The notes beneath the pieces were generated by a model. It ran no database searches. It had not been told where the DNA came from and was given only the letters and a program-made list of their open reading frames with translations. Both the position numbers and the translations under genes were made by a program. 64,000 bases of DNA from positions 74,710,346 through 74,774,345 of the forward strand of contig CM077157.1 in NCBI GenBank assembly GCA_039583875.1, in the 5' to 3' direction. Shown here piece by piece: positions 9,998-19,986 of the stretch. This DNA comes from Platanthera guangdongensis (taxonomy: Eukaryota; Streptophyta; Magnoliopsida; Asparagales; Orchidaceae). Numbering within the stretch: position 1 is the first letter of the stretch; every line of letters begins with the position of its first letter.

Positions 9998-10828
9998 AAA
10001 AAGGGATTTTCCATCTTCTTCTCTGCAAGTAAGAGACAGACAGTCAGTTTTGTGAATCAGGAATCAAGAATCTTGTGCTTCTCTCTCTCTCTACAACACT
10101 CTGAGACAAAAAGAGATAGAAAGCTAATACAGAAATACAAGATCTAGACCAGAAGAATATCAGCAATCTAAAGAAGAAGAACATCAAATCAAAATCAAAA
10201 GTCTTCTTCCTTTTACACTCCAGGACACTTCAAAGGACAACAAATCCTCTATCTGTCAAGAAGTTCATGTACTTTGTCTGGTCAAAGCTGAAAGACTGAA
10301 GGCCTATCACCCTGAAGCAAAGCTCCATCTTCCTGAACCATTCAACATCTCAGGGGGAGCCTGTTGCTAACATCAAATCCACATAAGTCTTCTCGGTTGT
10401 ATATTGAGAAAGAGAAGGCAAAATCAATCTCTCACCCCCACTGTAAAATAGGTTCTTAACTCCCTTCAAAAGTTATTCATGGTTACAAGTCACCTGACCA
10501 AAGGACTTGAGGTTTGGTTTTTGAGCACCTAATCAAAAGCTCATTGATGTCAGGAACCTGATCAAAAATCTGAGTGGATTCCTACCAGTGTGGTAGAAGA
10601 GTGGATGTACCCAGGTTGGGGAACCATTATAAATTTCTTGTGTTGTTTGGTTGCTCTTTTCTTTTGTTTCTTGGTATGGCTATGCTAGTTAGGATAACTG
10701 TGTTTGTGCTATAATTTAATTCCTACAGCACTAGGACTAAATTAAAGTAGTTGGAAATTTTTATAAAAAAACACTAAATACTCTATTCACCCCCTCTAGA
10801 GTATTCCAGATCTAACCCCTCACTTTCA
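9998..10828 (+). repeat. E2 LTR, right part
   Basis: This continues the LTR that starts at 1389. It contains the GTGGATGTACCC/TTGGGGAACCATTATAAA block near 10602-10634, a TTCACCCCCTCTAGAG block near 10788, and the terminal CACTTTCA at 10821-10828. It matches the E8 LTR read on its own sense strand, though E8 carries a duplicated CAAAAGCTCATTGG segment where E2 has one copy. Confidence 0.8.
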
Positions 10829-11312
10829 GAAGGTATCAAGCTGGCCTTGAACTGAAGCTACAATCTCCCCCTCAGTAGGGGCAAGTATCTGGGAAGTCTC
10901 CCCCTAATATCTACACGGATTCTGTTCACAATGCCTTCGGTTACGTTTCAGTTACCTTTGCAGGGAGGTCTTCAGAATCGGAGCCACTGACTTGGACTGT
11001 CTTTGCTGCAGGTTCTGAGGATATTGAAACCTGAGCACTCATATCTCATCTTATCTCCTCAAAGGATTCAGTTAGCTGAGTACCATGTGGTTCCTTCTCA
11101 CTGCTTTCAGAAGAACTGCTTTTTGTTCTCTCTTCAATGACCAGTACAGCTTTCTTTTTCTTGTCCTCCATTGTTTGTAGATGAGGCAGCAACACTCTAT
11201 CCCGTCTATCAAGATTTGTTGAATACATCCTCCTCAGGTGATGGATTTTAGTTCCTACCCTCACATTACTGATCCCTAGAACAGACTCATAGAGATAGAG
11301 TGGCAAAATTCT
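10829..11312. other. Unresolved segment with primer-site-like and ORF3-like pieces
   Basis: Three bases after the E2 LTR the sequence reads GGTATCAAGC, a plausible decayed initiator-Met primer site. On the minus strand, 11046-11306 is an open frame of 86 codons rich in Lys, Ser and Glu (SSSSESSEKE), similar only in composition to the charged linkers of SIRE ORF3. Two GGGGGAGA tracts on the minus strand near 10870 and 10900 resemble polypurine tracts. I cannot assign the segment; an inverted piece of another SIRE element is possible. Confidence 0.35.
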
Positions 11313-13099
11313 TGCAACACCCCCTATCCGTCACATAGCATATAGTAGTAGGTCCGGCTGGGTCCCGATGCATATACCACAGATAGACCGGAAGGTTACG
11401 CAATGAAACCATCCTTCCAATGACTAACGTCCTACACAGAGTATAATCTAGCGGAAGCAATTTAAAAGTTGAAAATTAAGAACCCAACCATAGCATGAAT
11501 GTCCACTACATAAATCCAACAGGAATGAACGTACAAATACACAAGTGCTTGGCCTTATGGCCTTATAATAATTTTCTCAAATAAAAGTGTCTTCCAAACC
11601 TCGGCACGCAGGTTGGTCACATATGAGAAACAAAGTAAACATTCAAATTTAGGCCTTTGAGAGCCGGCTCAGCAACAAGGGCTTTTGCCCGCTATTTTCC
11701 ACTCGACTCCGCAGCGCTTGCAAGAAACAATCCACCGAAGCGATGGCAAACAAAAGCAACGGTCAGCTAAAGCTGACCAAATTATAACGACCCCGACCCT
11801 AAACTCGGGGCGACGATGCTCCTTCCCTGCACTTTATTAGCATAGCCAAATAGTAGAGAGATTACATTTCATCACAGGAGTAGGCACGCACGACCACACA
11901 CCCCGTGCTCTCAGGGCACATTCGCGGTGAACCCGGTCAAAGTCTGCGGTCTCACCACCGCCCCTTGGACGGTAATTCTCAGGAGCATTATGATCTTTCT
12001 GGCCTATGCCTAAGACCCTCCATCTATGCCAACGGTGAGTACCACGTTCCTTAGGTCTCTCTAACCGAACGACACAGAGCGGGTACGGTTCCGCCTGACC
12101 CGTTGCTCACACTGCAATGTCAATTTAAGCCATATGCACGAGTGAAGCTTCCCCGAGTCCCAATCTGATCACACACTTTACATAACCCAGTTATGTATAA
12201 GTTGGCTCACAAGCCACCATGTTGTCAAAACCATGCATCTGCCCAGTTTTCTGGGTGCACCTCGGAGTTAGTCACCAAGGCTCCCTGCTGCAATCTACCG
12301 CGTAGAAAACCCGAAAAACAACCATCGGTGCGGAGTCTTCTCCAGCCATTCATGCAATGCAACATAACCGATCCAGACCAACTTGTCCGGGTAGGCTTCA
12401 CACATCATGCCTATGTCCGTTTCTCGATTACGGACTCTACATGCAAAATAACGGGGACTATTCATGTCTACCAAAAGGAACACCTCACACTCTCCGCATA
12501 CTCGCGAGAGCGGGCATCCTACGCAAAAGGAAAGAGGAATTCACATGTCCAATATGAGAATCATTACCCTAGCATTTCTCTTTGGCGTCATGAAGATTTA
12601 TGCGGATGAAAAGCACCGCAACAAACTCGCCTCCGTAGATTTGAAATCGGCTTGCGATTTGGGGCTCCGAAGCTCCACCGGTGGCCGGATCTCTCCTCCT
12701 TCTTCCTTGCTCTCCCCTCTCTATAGAACTCTTATAAAGAGAAAACCCAAAAAGAATGAGGGTTTGTAACCCTATTCCCGGGTATATCCCAGCAAGAACA
12801 TCCCTGGGCCATTGGATCCCAAAAGAAGGAAATGGACGGCCACGATTCGCACTTAAAATCCAAAACCTGGGCAAATACAGCTTGTGACACGCCCGTATCC
12901 AAGGCCATGTGCCTCAATCGACACCGAAACCATCACATCCCGAAAAGAACACGGGCTCTCGACACGCCCGTGTGATCCAGTACACGCCCATGTAGCGGGG
13001 AGTGTTCCTCCATCGACACAGGACCAAGACTAACCCGAAGAGAACACGGGTACTCGACACGCCCGTGTCAGGCTGAACACGCCTGTGCTCCAGGCCATG
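11313..13099 (-). repeat. E4 3' LTR, first part (interrupted by E5)
   Basis: It starts TGCAACACC and is a close match to 36270-37663 plus 60976-61410: both have CCGTCACATAGCATATAG, the GGAAGGTTACGCAATGAAA block and the CCCCGTGCTCTCAGGG block. The last 200 bp hold copies of the CACGCCCGTGT motif. The second part is 19305-19575; the whole LTR is about 2.06 kb. Open frames at 12193-12609 and its counterpart at 37151-37462 lie in the LTR and are not convincing genes. Confidence 0.85.
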
Positions 13100-15387
13100 T
13101 GTAACACCCCGAAGTCAAGAGGATCATTTTGAGCAAAATCGGGTTCAGGCATGGGTGACACGGCCTGGGACACGGGCGTGTCCCCGGGCGTGTCAGTTGG
13201 ACACGGCCTGCGACACGGGCGTGTCGCAGGGCGTGTCGAGGTTGTGTCGACGATCGGGCTTGGTGTCGACGATTTTCGCTCGACATCGTCGAGAGGGGCA
13301 CACGGCCCAGGACACGGCCGTGTCGGATGCCGTGTCGTATACTCGACGAGTGTTACGCGACGATCGTCGAGTATCGAGTTCCAGTGAGGATACGGCCTGT
13401 GACACGGGCGTGTCACAGGGCGTGTTAGTGGGCGTCAAATTCAGCTCGACGTCTCGGGTTAGGGCGTGTTTGCGGGACACTGGTGTGTCCTGGTGCACAC
13501 GGCCATGAACACGGGCGTGTGCCAAGCCGTGTGCCAGGCCGTGTGAAGTCTCGGGTTGGATTGAGATTATTTTCCTTGAGGAACACGGCCTCAGACACGG
13601 GCGTGTCTGAGGGCGTGTCGGGTACACGGCACGTGACACGGGCGTGTCCCACGGCCGTGTACTGGTTGGATTGAGTCGGTTGTCTGCCGCTTAGGGGGAC
13701 ACGGCCTGTGACACGGGCGTGTCATAGGGCGTGTCAGGCCGTGTTCAGGGTTTTCTGGCCAGATCTGAGCCTTTGTTTCCCTCTTCCTGGATCCAAGGGC
13801 TGGGCTTTGTCCAGGTGTCTAGGATGCCGAGAATTAGAAGATAAATTCTCTTATTATCTTCTTCTTCTTCTTCTTCATTTCCATTTCAAGGGAGAGAGAA
13901 GAAAAGCTAAGGGAGAGAGAAGGGAGGAGTCTTCCAGCTACTGTAGGAGCTGCGGAGTGCGGAGCGAAGATCCGAGAGCGGATTCGTGAAGGTAGAGCTA
14001 AGGCGGTGATTTCCATCCGGCTACTTCATGGCGCCGAAGCGATCTTCAAGGGTAACGATCTCCTTCTTGGACATCGAAGTCCTTTCTCTATACATGTGCT
14101 TGGAATCCTCCACCAAGAGGTGGACCGCGGAAGTGATTCCTTTGTTGTGTCTGCATTTAGAGCCGGAAATATAGAGTACGGTGTAGGCATGCTGTGTGAA
14201 GCCCATCTGGACCGGTAGTCTGGATTGGTGATGTTCATGGGTAAACTGGAGAAGACTCCGTGGCTTTGATGATGTGCAAAACGGATTTCTGTTGTGATGA
14301 ATGTATGGATGTGATGATTGTAAGGAGGCTTTGGTGAAGCTCCTGGATATGAGATGATCAATTGGTAACACGCCTGGTTAGTGCGAGATACGCCCGGTTT
14401 GTTACACCACTAGGGTGGGTTGATCCAGGTAAGGTAGGATCGATGGGTGGAAATGCTAGGGGAGCCGAGTTAAACCCGGGTTGCTGCACCACATGGTGTG
14501 GGTTGATCGGATTAGGAGGGGGATCGATGGGTAGACAATGCCTGGGGAGCTTAGATAAACCCGGCTTGCTACACCACGGAGTGTGGGTCGATCTGCTCTG
14601 TTTGTGATGCTGTGAGGATGGACCTCTGAGTGGCTTGGGCGGGATGTCGCCAGCCTGTGAGCTGGTGGACTAGGGCAGGTCAACCAACAAGTTAAAACCT
14701 CGAGAGACAGCGGTGTACGATGGTGGATTCCAGTACGCCAAGAAGGTGCCCTGAGTGCACGGAGCGTTGGTGGACTCCAGCGTTTGTGATGTGATGTGTT
14801 TGTTAGATAGTGGAATAAAGAGAATAATCTAGCTATGATGTGATTTGGTGATGTTTGCTGATGCTTGATGAGAAAGGAAGCACTGTATACAGGGAAGGAA
14901 CCACTACCCCGGGTAGGGGGTAGGGTCGTTATAATGGGTCAGCAATGCAGACCGTTACTTTGTTTTCTGTGTTGGTTTGGATGATGAATTGCAGGTGCTG
15001 CGGTTTGGAAAGAATAAGTGGATTGGCTAGCCTGGTGTAGTCCTTGAGAACTATATGAAGATTCGTGGTTGGATTTCATGTGTGGCCGGCATGCGTGCCG
15101 ATGTACGAAACCATTGATGTGAAAGAGGAACTTGTAAGGCCATAAGGCCAGGGTGTGTGAGTTGTATACATTCCTGGTGTTTTTATATAAATGTGGTATT
15201 TATATGTGGGTGGACATTCTGGTTTGAGTTCATGTTAACAAGAAAAATGCTGCGCTAGAATGGAATGAGTTAAGGACACGCATAGATTTGATTTCCACAC
15301 GTGATTCCTTCGTTTGTCTGTGCTATATGGCGTGGGGCCCCGGCCGGACCCACCGTTATATGTCATGTGACAGGTGGGGGCGTTACA
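13100..15387 (+). repeat. E5 5' LTR
   Basis: The LTR runs from TGTAACACC to GCGTTACA. It holds the CACGGGCGTGTC array in its first 650 bp and a purine-rich GGGAGAGAGAAG stretch near 13892-13920. A TTTTATATAAATG sequence near 15181 lies only 200 bp from the 3' end, so it is more likely linked to polyadenylation than to initiation. ORFs of 60-148 codons across the array on both strands arise from the repeat. Confidence 0.93.
13160..13745 (+). repeat. GACACGGGCGTGTC array in the E5 5' LTR
   Basis: Seven copies of CACGGGCGTGT are present, most preceded by ACACGGCCTG and followed by AGGGCGTGTC at irregular spacings of about 40-190 bp. CTCGACGA/TCGTCGAG copies are mixed in from 13235 to 13375. The second LTR has the same array at 17070-17660, where one core reads CACAGGCGTGTC. 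The same core in the same sense orientation occurs in the LTRs of E4 and E6. Confidence 0.9.
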
Positions 15388-15405
15388 AAGTGGTATCAGA
15401 GCCAG
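15388..15405 (+). other. E5 primer binding site
   Basis: AAG then TGGTATCAGAGCCAGG follows the 5' LTR. This is the best match in the window to the 3' end of initiator tRNA-Met. Confidence 0.9.
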
Positions 15406-15555
15406 GTTGAGATTGTTTGGGAGGAGAGAACAGAAATTGAACTCATAAATGTCCACTAGGAATGTATGTCATGCACATGCTGTGCGTGCGGGTGTAGTCA
15501 ATGTAGCAGTCCCATTATGCTTTGGCCGTATTAATGGTGTTCTGTACATTGATAG

Positions 15556-16719
15556 GTGGCGAGGGATGGAGCTGGGCCGTCTGAGCCCCAGCGGTCGGAT
15601 GAGAGTGCAGCACCCGTGGAAGTGCTGATGCCTCCCTCGGCAGAGGCCATACGGGTGGTAGCGGAGACAATGCTTGCAGTGTTACAAGCACAACCACCTG
15701 GACAGGAAAGACCTGGTGGAAGGCAAGAGCATGCTGCTGAGGTGGTGGAAGCGCAAGCAAGTGACGACGCATTGTCACGTTTGATGCACTTTCACCCACC
15801 GACGTTTGGTGGAGCGCTTTCACCAACGCAGGCTGAAGATTGGTTGGCAAGAGTAAAAAGGATCCTAACCGCAATCAGGACGGTCGAGGAGTAGAAAGTG
15901 TTGTTGGCCACTTTTCTGTTGGAAGGAGATGCGAGATTGTGGTGGGATGAAATTGAAGTGCATCACTTGGCAGGTCGAGGTTTAATGGCGGTTTCAATGG
16001 AGGAATTCTCTCAACTATTTTTAGCCAAGTATGTGCCAGTGTCGCAGAGGATTGCGATGGAAAATGAGTTTCTCCGCTTGGTGCAGGGTGAGCAAGATAT
16101 TGATACCTACCTGCATGAGTTTACAAGATTGGGGAGATATGCAGGATCTACCTTTGCGGAGGAAGCGCGAAAGACAAATCGTTTTTATGAAGGCTTACGG
16201 GATGAATTGAGGTTGGCACTTTCGAGTTCAGTGAGCCAAGGTTTTCAGGCGTTGGTCGATACAGCTCGTACCTTGGAGAAGGATATGAAGCGAGTACGAG
16301 AGAATAAGAGACTGACAAGGGAAAAGTCAGAGTTTAAAATGTCACCACCGGATCACTCGGAGTTTCGACGACAAGAGAAGAAAAGATTTAGACCGGTGGA
16401 ATTAGCTCCGTCGACTGTTTCTTCGGGGGCGATGTATGGGCCAGGACGTGTGGATACACGTATCTGCTATAAATGTGGGCAGCAAGGACACATCGCAAAA
16501 TTCTGTTGGAATGTCCCTCCAGGGAGTGAGAAAAAGATGGGTGCATCATATGAAGAAAAGGGAAAAGCAGTGGCCGAATCATCTGCACCCCGGACGCAAC
16601 CTAGATTGCATGCGATGGAAGTGCAAGAGCCGCAAAGCTCAGTTGGTGAAATTCAACCTCGAGCGGTTCATTTATCTTTAAATCGCGAATTTCAAAATCG
16701 GGAGGCTGAGCGGAAGTGA
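15556..16719 (+). pseudogene. E5 gag (Tekay-like), one premature stop
   Basis: One frame of 387 codons is broken by a single TAG at 15892-15894. The aligned gag of E4 has Trp there, so a TGG to TAG change is likely. Gag forms the virus-like particle. Visible features are an acidic Pro-rich N-terminus, a capsid core with FPAKYVPVS-like (FLAKYVPVS) and RIAMENEF, FYEGLRDELR, a basic segment, and a zinc knuckle CYKCGQQGHIAKFC near residues 310-323. The first codon is GTG after a TAG; E6 has ATG at the aligned position while E4 also has GTG, so the start codon seems lost in both E4 and E5. The 290 bp after the stop up to the polypurine tract look non-coding. Confidence 0.85.
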
Positions 16720-16993
16720 ACGGTGATGTGAATCATTTCGATGTTATGAAAGTTGTGTATGTAAACTATGTTTTGATATGAGGTGTGATGAATAATAGCT
16801 GATGTGCATCACTTGTGACGAATTAAATCAATTCTGTCGTTTTGTTTGAGGTTTTATGTGGCTGAATGTGCACAAGTGGAAGTTATGGATGTTTGTTGTG
16901 TTGTCTGTTGTTAGTGTGTGCGGAGGCTATGATTTTGTGATGTTGTGCCTGATTGGTTGTTTGGAGTCAAATTTCGAGGACGAAATTATTTGA

Positions 16994-17010
16994 AGGGGGG
17001 GGGGGAGGAT
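16994..17010 (+). other. E5 polypurine tract
   Basis: AAGGGGGGGGGGAGGAT lies directly before the 3' LTR. Confidence 0.9.
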
Positions 17011-19299
17011 TGTAACACCACGAAGTCAAGAGGATCAATTTGAGCAAAATCGGGTTCAGGCATGGGTGACACGGCCTGGGACACGGGCGTGTCCCCGGGC
17101 GTGTCAGTTGGACACGGCCTGCGACACGGGCGTGTCGCAGGGCGTGTCGAGGTTGTGTCGACGATCGGGCTTGGTGTCGACGATTTTCGCTCGACATCGT
17201 CGAGAGGGGCACACGGCCCAGGACACGGCCGTGTCGGATGCCGTGTCGTATACTCGACGAGTGTTACGCGACGATCGTCGAGTATCGAGTTCCAGTGAGG
17301 ACACGGCCTGTGACACAGGCGTGTCACAGGGCGTGTCAGTGGGCGTCAAATTCAGCTCGACGTCTCGGGTTAGGGCGTGTTTGCGGGACACTGGTGTGTC
17401 CTGGTACACACGGCCATGAACACGGGCGTGTGCCAAGCCGTGTGCCAGGCCGTGTGAAGTCTCGGGTTGGATTGGGATTATTTTCCTTGAGGAACACGGC
17501 CTCAGACACAGGCGTGTCTGAGGGCGTGTCGGGTACACGGCACATGACACGGGCGTGTCCCACGGCCGTGTACTGGTTGGATTGAGTCGATTGTCTGCCG
17601 CTTAGGGAGACACGGCCTGTGACACGGGCGTGTCACAGGGCGTGTCAGGCCGTGTTCAGGGTTTTCTGGCCAGATCTGAGCCGTTTGTTTCCCTCTTCCT
17701 GGATCCAAGGGCTGGGCTTTGTCCATGTGTCTAGGAGGCCGAGAATTAGAAGATAAATTCTCTTATTATCTTCTTCTTCTTCTTCTTCATTTCCATTTCA
17801 AGGGAGAGAGAAGAAAGGCTAAGGGAGAGAGAAGGGAGGAGTCTTCCAGCTGCTGTAGGAGCTGCGGAGTGCGGAGCGAATATCCGAGAGCGGATTCGTG
17901 AAGGTAGAGCCAAGGCGGTGATTTCCATCCGGCTACTTCATGGCGCCGAAGCGATCTTCAAGGGTAACGATCTCCTTCTTGGACATCGAAGTCCTTTCTC
18001 TATACATGTGCTTGGAATCCTCCACCAAGAGGTGGATCGCGGAAGTGATTCCTTTGTTGTGTCTGCATTTAGAGCCGGAAATATAGAGTACGGTGTAGGC
18101 ATGCTGTGTGAAGCCCATCTGGACCGGTAGTCTGGATTGGTGATGTTCATGGGTAAACCGGAGAAGACTCTGTGGCTTTGATGATGTGCAAAACGGATTT
18201 CTGTTGTGATGAATGTATGGATGTGATGATTGTAAGGAGGCTTTGGTGAAGCACCTGGATATGAGATGATCAATTGGTAACACGCCTGGTTAGTGCGAGA
18301 TACGCCTGGTTTATTACACCACTAGGGTGGGTTGATCCAGGTAAGGTAGGATCGATGGGTGGCAATGCTAGGGGAGTCGAGTTAAACCCGGGTTGCTGCA
18401 CCACATGGTGTGGTTCGATCGGATTAGGAGGGGGATCGATGGGTAGACAATGCCTGGGGAGCTTAGATAAACCCGGCTTGCTGCACCACGGAGTGTGGGT
18501 CGATCTGCTCTGTTTGTGATGCTGTGAGGATGGACCTCTGAGTGGCTTGGGCGGGATGTCGCTAGCCTGCGAGCTGGTGGACTAGGGCCGGTCAACCAAC
18601 AAGTTAAAACCTCGGGAGACAGCGGTGTACGACGGTGGATTCCGGTACGCCAAGAAGGTGCCCTGAGTGCACGGAGCGTTGGTGGACTCCAGCGTTTGTG
18701 ATGTGATGTGTTTGTTAGATAGTGGAATAAAGAGAATAATCTAGCTATGATGTGATTTGGTGATGTTTGCTGATGCTTGATGAGAAAGGAAGCACTGTAT
18801 ACAGGGAAGGAACCACTACCCCGGGTAGGGGGTAGGGTCGTTATAATGGGTCAGCAATGCTGACCGTTACTTTGTTTTCTGTGTTGGTTTGGATGATGAA
18901 TTGCAGGTGCTGCGGTTTGGAAAGAATAAGTGGATTGGCTAGCCTGGTGTAGTCCTCGAGAACTATATGAAGATTCGTGGTTGGATTTCATGTGTGGCCG
19001 GCCTGCGTGCCGATGTACGAAACCATTGATGTGAAAGAGGAACTTGTAAGGCCATAAGGCCAGGGTGTGTGAGTTGTATACATTCCTGGTGTTTTTATAT
19101 AAATGTGGTATTTATATGTGGGTGGACATTCTGGTTTGAGTTCATGTTAACAAGAAAAATGCTGCGCTAGAATGGAATGAGTTAAGGACACGCATAGATT
19201 TGATTTCCACACGTGATTCCTTCGTTTGTCTGTGCTATATGGCGTGGGGCCCCGGACAGACCCACCGTTATATGTCATATGACAGGTGGGGGCGTTACA
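17011..19299 (+). repeat. E5 3' LTR
   Basis: The LTR runs from TGTAACACC to GCGTTACA and is followed by the target duplication CCATG. Differences from the 5' LTR are scattered single-base changes, many of them C/T or G/A. Confidence 0.93.
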
Positions 19300-19304
19300 C
19301 CATG

Positions 19305-19575
19305 TTCCACCCCCGACACAGCACGGCTCACTGCCCGAGCAGGACACGGCCTGGGACACGCCCGTGTCTCAATCTGTGTTCGCTGTCTCGAAGATCGTTG
19401 ACTACAATTTCGTCGAACACACGACCATCGTTGAACCCGAGCACACGACCATCGTTGAACCCGAGCACGACACGGCCCTGGGACACACCCGTGTCCCAGG
19501 CTGTGTGACCGCTACCAAGTCTCAAACATGGCTCAAAATGCCACACGTCCCTCTTTTGAGTTTCAAGGCGTTACA
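19305..19575 (-). repeat. E4 3' LTR, second part
   Basis: This continues the E4 LTR after E5. It ends GGCGTTACA at 19575 and, on the minus strand, is preceded by the polypurine tract TAAGAGGGAGAGAGT (19576-19590). It holds two tandem copies of a 24-bp unit beginning GAACACACGACC (near 19415-19465) and more CACGCCCGTGTC-type motifs. Its first 170 bp match 61410-61475 up to the point where the other copy is cut. Confidence 0.85.
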
Positions 19576-19598
19576 ACTCTCTCCCTCTTAAAAGAATT

Positions 19599-19986
19599 TC
19601 ATCCCGAAATTACAGAAAGAAAAGATATACAAAACTTAAACGGTACCTGATTGGAATAACTCTGGGTACTCCTCAAGCATGGTCTGCTCTCGCTCCGATG
19701 AGAGCTCCTCCCGACCGCAGTTGTCCCACGGACCTTGACCATTCTGATGTCTTTGTTACGCAATCGCTTGACTTCCGAGTCCTCAATGCGAACGGGCTTG
19801 ACCTTCATCGTCAACCCATTACCGACTGATACTTGATCGACCGCAATCACTTGCAAAGGCTCTTGCACCGCCTTCCGCAGCACCAATATGTGGAATACGT
19901 CATGTAGACCACCCAGTTCTGCCGATAGCTTTAATCGATAAGCTGTTTCGCCAATCTGCTCCAGAATCTCAAACGGTCCAAGGTAC
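19599..19986 (-). pseudogene. E4 pol C-terminus: end of integrase and chromodomain-like tail
   Basis: The minus strand from 19986 encodes the GPFEIL...IGETAYRL and LHDVFH segment typical of the integrase C-terminal domain of gypsy elements. After it comes a stretch in the place of the chromodomain (KPVRIEDSEVKRLRNKDIRMVKV). It joins in sense with the codons ending at 31797 on the other side of E6. Chromodomains of this group are thought to direct integration to modified chromatin. The aromatic residues expected after VKV are not seen, so the tail is probably frameshifted or cut. Confidence 0.75.

Larger units (their letters stand above)
13100..19299 (+). mobile_element. E5: non-autonomous gypsy element with gag only (TR-GAG type)
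   Basis: The 6200-bp element has LTRs at 13100-15387 and 17011-19299 (2288 and 2289 bp, roughly 2% different by eye) and a perfect target duplication CCATG (13095-13099 and 19300-19304). It has a primer site, a polypurine tract, and an interior of only 1623 bp that encodes gag and no protease, RT, RNase H or integrase. This matches the published class of terminal-repeat retrotransposons with a GAG domain. Its gag resembles that of E4, so a Tekay-type partner probably supplied the enzymes. Confidence 0.92.

Noticed and set aside
12193..12609. Open frame of 138 codons with a partial match at 37151-37462
   Set aside because: Both are the same place in the two E4 LTRs. The frame is shorter in the second copy and there is no recognisable domain.
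13193..13639. Open frames up to 148 codons with TRP/CDT/VSQ repeats on both strands (also 17104-17550, 22267-22677, 30995-31342)
   Set aside because: They are translations of the CACGGGCGTGTC array, in which stops are rare by composition. Both strands are open at once.
13155..13745. Regular short repeats resembling a CRISPR array
   Set aside because: Spacing is irregular, spacers are not unique units of equal length, the repeats are degenerate and lie in retrotransposon LTRs of a plant. No cas-like gene is present.
14026..14371. Minus-strand frames of 111-116 codons present in both E5 LTRs (also 17933-18283)
   Set aside because: They are conserved only because the LTRs are copies. They are antisense to the element, overlap each other, and have no recognised domain.
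15389..15405. tRNA gene from the TGGTATCAGAGCC match (also at other primer sites)
   Set aside because: Only the complement of the tRNA 3' end is present, next to LTRs. These are primer binding sites.
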